A DNA stretch of 64,000 nt from Amoebophrya sp. A120. Its lineage: Eukaryota; Sar; Dinophyceae; Syndiniales; Amoebophryaceae. Positions 62,529-64,000 of the stretch are shown here, piece after piece. The stretch is taken from NCBI GenBank assembly GCA_905178155.1, contig CAJINV010000007.1, forward strand, positions 522,912 to 586,911, given 5' to 3'. The stretch's first letter is position 1, and each line of letters starts with the position of its first letter. The notes beneath the pieces were generated by a model that ran no database searches, was not told where the DNA came from, and saw nothing but the letters and a program-made list of their open reading frames with translations. The position numbers and the translations under genes are program-made.

Positions 62529-63479
62529 ATGTCGGAGTGCCCCGTCTGCCTCGAAGATTACGACACGGCGGAGAACCAGCCGTTTCTGTGGCCCAGGTGT
62601 GGACACGGGGTGTGCCGTCAATGCCTGCATGAGATAAAACGAAGCCAGGGCTGGCTCTGGAGCTCCAGTCCCCCCTGCCCGACGTGCCGCCAAAACGACT
62701 TGCCCCCTTGCTTTAACCGGCAGCTGGCCGAGTTTTTGGAAGAGAAACAAGCTGCAAAGCATCAACACGTTGTTGACCAAAGAAGTGGCCCACCAGTGCC
62801 CGGTGATCGCCGAACTAATCGGTTAAGGGACGCCATGGAGCAGGCGTTCCGAAGCGCGGCGGCGTTGACGCTGTCGGAGCAGGAAATCGGAGAACTGGCG
62901 CAGGCATACAGGCTTTGCCACCAGCTTGTCGACGTCTTGGGTTTCTGTTTTCTCCTTTCGAGCCTTCTGTTTTTGATTGCTCTCTTACAGATTCCGTTCA
63001 AGCACGAATGGAACGAGGTCCCGACCCAACTGCAGATAGTGTACGAGAGCACGCTTTTCGAGAAGTGGGTCATCGGGGTTTCTCAAGGGAAAGACCTCAT
63101 ATGGCTTTTATTCTATGGCGTCAGGAATGTTGTGGTCTTCTTTTTCGAAAATTTTGTCCAGGTGCTCTACTTCGGATTCTTCTATGGCGTCAAGAATGCT
63201 GTCTTCTTTTTCGAAATTTTTTTCCGGGCGCTCTACTTCGGATTCTTCTACGGCGTCAGGAATGTTGTCTTCTTTTCCGAAATTTTTGTCCGGGTGCTCT
63301 GCGTTTATCTCACGGGGAGCGATTTCTGTCCTTGCATAAAAGTCGCTTCATTTTCTATTCTTTTTTTGGATATCCATCGAGGTGGGTCCACCGTTACTAG
63401 AGGCAGGCTGACGTGGTGGGCCCTTCTGATGATCTGCCTCGGCAGCTTGAAATTGGCTGAATGGTCGGGACTTTTTTGA
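62529..63479 (+). CDS. RING-finger membrane protein with tandem hydrophobic repeats
   Basis: An intronless frame of 316 aa. A C3HC4 RING at the N-terminus has all eight ligands (C4, C7, C24, H26, C29, C32, C50, C53), so it is probably an E3 ubiquitin ligase. A transmembrane segment follows near residues 138-154 (CFLLSSLLFLIALL). Residues 195-260 hold three near-identical units of about 22-23 aa starting FYGVRN/FYGVKN (195, 218, 240) and rich in Phe and Val, likely membrane-embedded. A last hydrophobic stretch (WWALLMICLGSLKLA) lies near the C-terminus. ER-type ligases have a similar layout; the substrate is unknown. The repeats are also near-identical at DNA level (63111-63300), which suggests recent duplication. 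It is the only gene here without any intron or introner. Confidence 0.82.
   Translation: MSECPVCLEDYDTAENQPFLWPRCGHGVCRQCLHEIKRSQGWLWSSSPPCPTCRQNDLPPCFNRQLAEFLEEKQAAKHQHVVDQRSGPPVPGDRRTNRLRDAMEQAFRSAAALTLSEQEIGELAQAYRLCHQLVDVLGFCFLLSSLLFLIALLQIPFKHEWNEVPTQLQIVYESTLFEKWVIGVSQGKDLIWLLFYGVRNVVVFFFENFVQVLYFGFFYGVKNAVFFFEIFFRALYFGFFYGVRNVVFFSEIFVRVLCVYLTGSDFCPCIKVASFSILFLDIHRGGSTVTRGRLTWWALLMICLGSLKLAEWSGLF
63111..63300 (+). repeat. Three tandem ~66-69-bp units in RING gene
   Basis: Each unit contains TTCT(A/T)(T/C)GGCGTCA(G/A)GAATG and a CGAAATTTTTGTCC-like part. The units preserve the frame. Confidence 0.85.
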
Positions 63480-64000
63480 GTTCCATAAAGTGCACAAACA
63501 TAAGAACACGACTTTCTTCTACAGGCGCGGCTTCTATTGTGACCAAAAAAGATGAAAACGCTCTTTGCGATTTGGAACTGCTCGTGAGCGTGTGTTCGGT
63601 CGGCATTTTTAGCTGGTGTTGTGGAATGCGTAAACGAAATATTGGCACGGCCACGGCTCGCCACCGAAAAAAAAAGATCTTGTAGCGATTTTCCAAGATC
63701 AAAAGCACATGGATCCAAGTTAGGTCTGCCTTCTTTTTGTCGCTGGGAGTTGTACTATTTTTGAGCTGATCAACATGGCGCATGCAGCTCGCGGTCTTGG
63801 AGATCATGTTTTATTTGTGCTGGATGTTGGCGTTGGGCGAGGCGTTGTATTTAGCTGATTTTCTACCACAATATCCCGATGTCTTCAGCACCTTGATGAT
63901 GTCGGCGTAGATGACACGAGCCTGGGTTTTTTAGATTGGCGTATATTCTTTTTTGCTTTGGTGCGTTTATTACATTGCGTTCTGCTCTACAATGCCAGGC
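63480..64000. other. 3' flank, no supported gene
   Basis: Minus frames overlap the RING gene's end and look like shadows. See the similarity to 61575-62025. Confidence 0.4.

Overview
The window is nuclear DNA from an alveolate eukaryote, most likely a syndinian dinoflagellate close to Amoebophrya. Three things point there. A 21-base stretch at 3703-3723 matches the published dinoflagellate spliced-leader exon. The genes lie almost all on one strand. The coding sequence is packed with introner-like elements, as reported for Amoebophrya genomes. The species call is inference; the dinoflagellate call is strong.

I resolve twelve genes, eleven on + and one on -. In order: a Thr-rich single-pass surface-type protein (939-7906); a second of the same build (8912-12100); a DDX42-like DEAD-box helicase (12985-17352); an OPR/RAP-domain protein, probably mitochondrial (18173-23896); a COPI-associated membrane protein with a C-terminal EF-hand (24483-27033); a minus-strand discoidin-like membrane protein (28001-29953); a long charged, His-rich protein (29980-37227); a third surface-type protein (38858-42544); a very large NHL/beta-propeller protein (43220-57583); a SHOCT-domain protein (58666-60263); a Bud20/ZNF593 zinc finger (61017-61548); and a RING membrane protein (62529-63479).

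The main discovery is about 60 short elements (roughly 140-330 bp) that interrupt these genes. Almost all begin TAT(C/G) and end (G/C)ATA, have long terminal inverted repeats (TIRs), and are flanked by a 5-bp direct repeat (44 of 60 identical on both sides). Removing the element plus exactly one repeat copy restores the frame. For eight genes the summed exon lengths are exact multiples of three (500, 812, 1168, 1665, 835, 878, 3120 and 249 aa). I name the families by TIR core: A (CTGGGTCTGG), B (AAAAACGTCCCC), C (AAAAATCCCCCC), D (AGAAAAAACTGT and variants), E (GTGTCAGGAT), F (ACAGAAAAAAGCTGG), G (CAACTCCCCCTCC), H (CAGATGTTACAATC), I (TGTGCAAAAGTATCG). All appear AT-poor at the ends, lack any transposase, and share a scattered internal motif GCAT(G/C)ACAA. 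A few ordinary GT-AG introns also occur.

Two of the elements (3130-6390 and 31500-33061) have been enlarged by nested poly(A)-tailed retroposons with their own longer target-site duplications. The first carries the spliced-leader sequence. Gaps between genes hold no gene I can support. No rRNA, tRNA, CRISPR, prokaryotic operon or virus was recognised. All introner boundaries are read from the DNA; none has been checked against transcripts.
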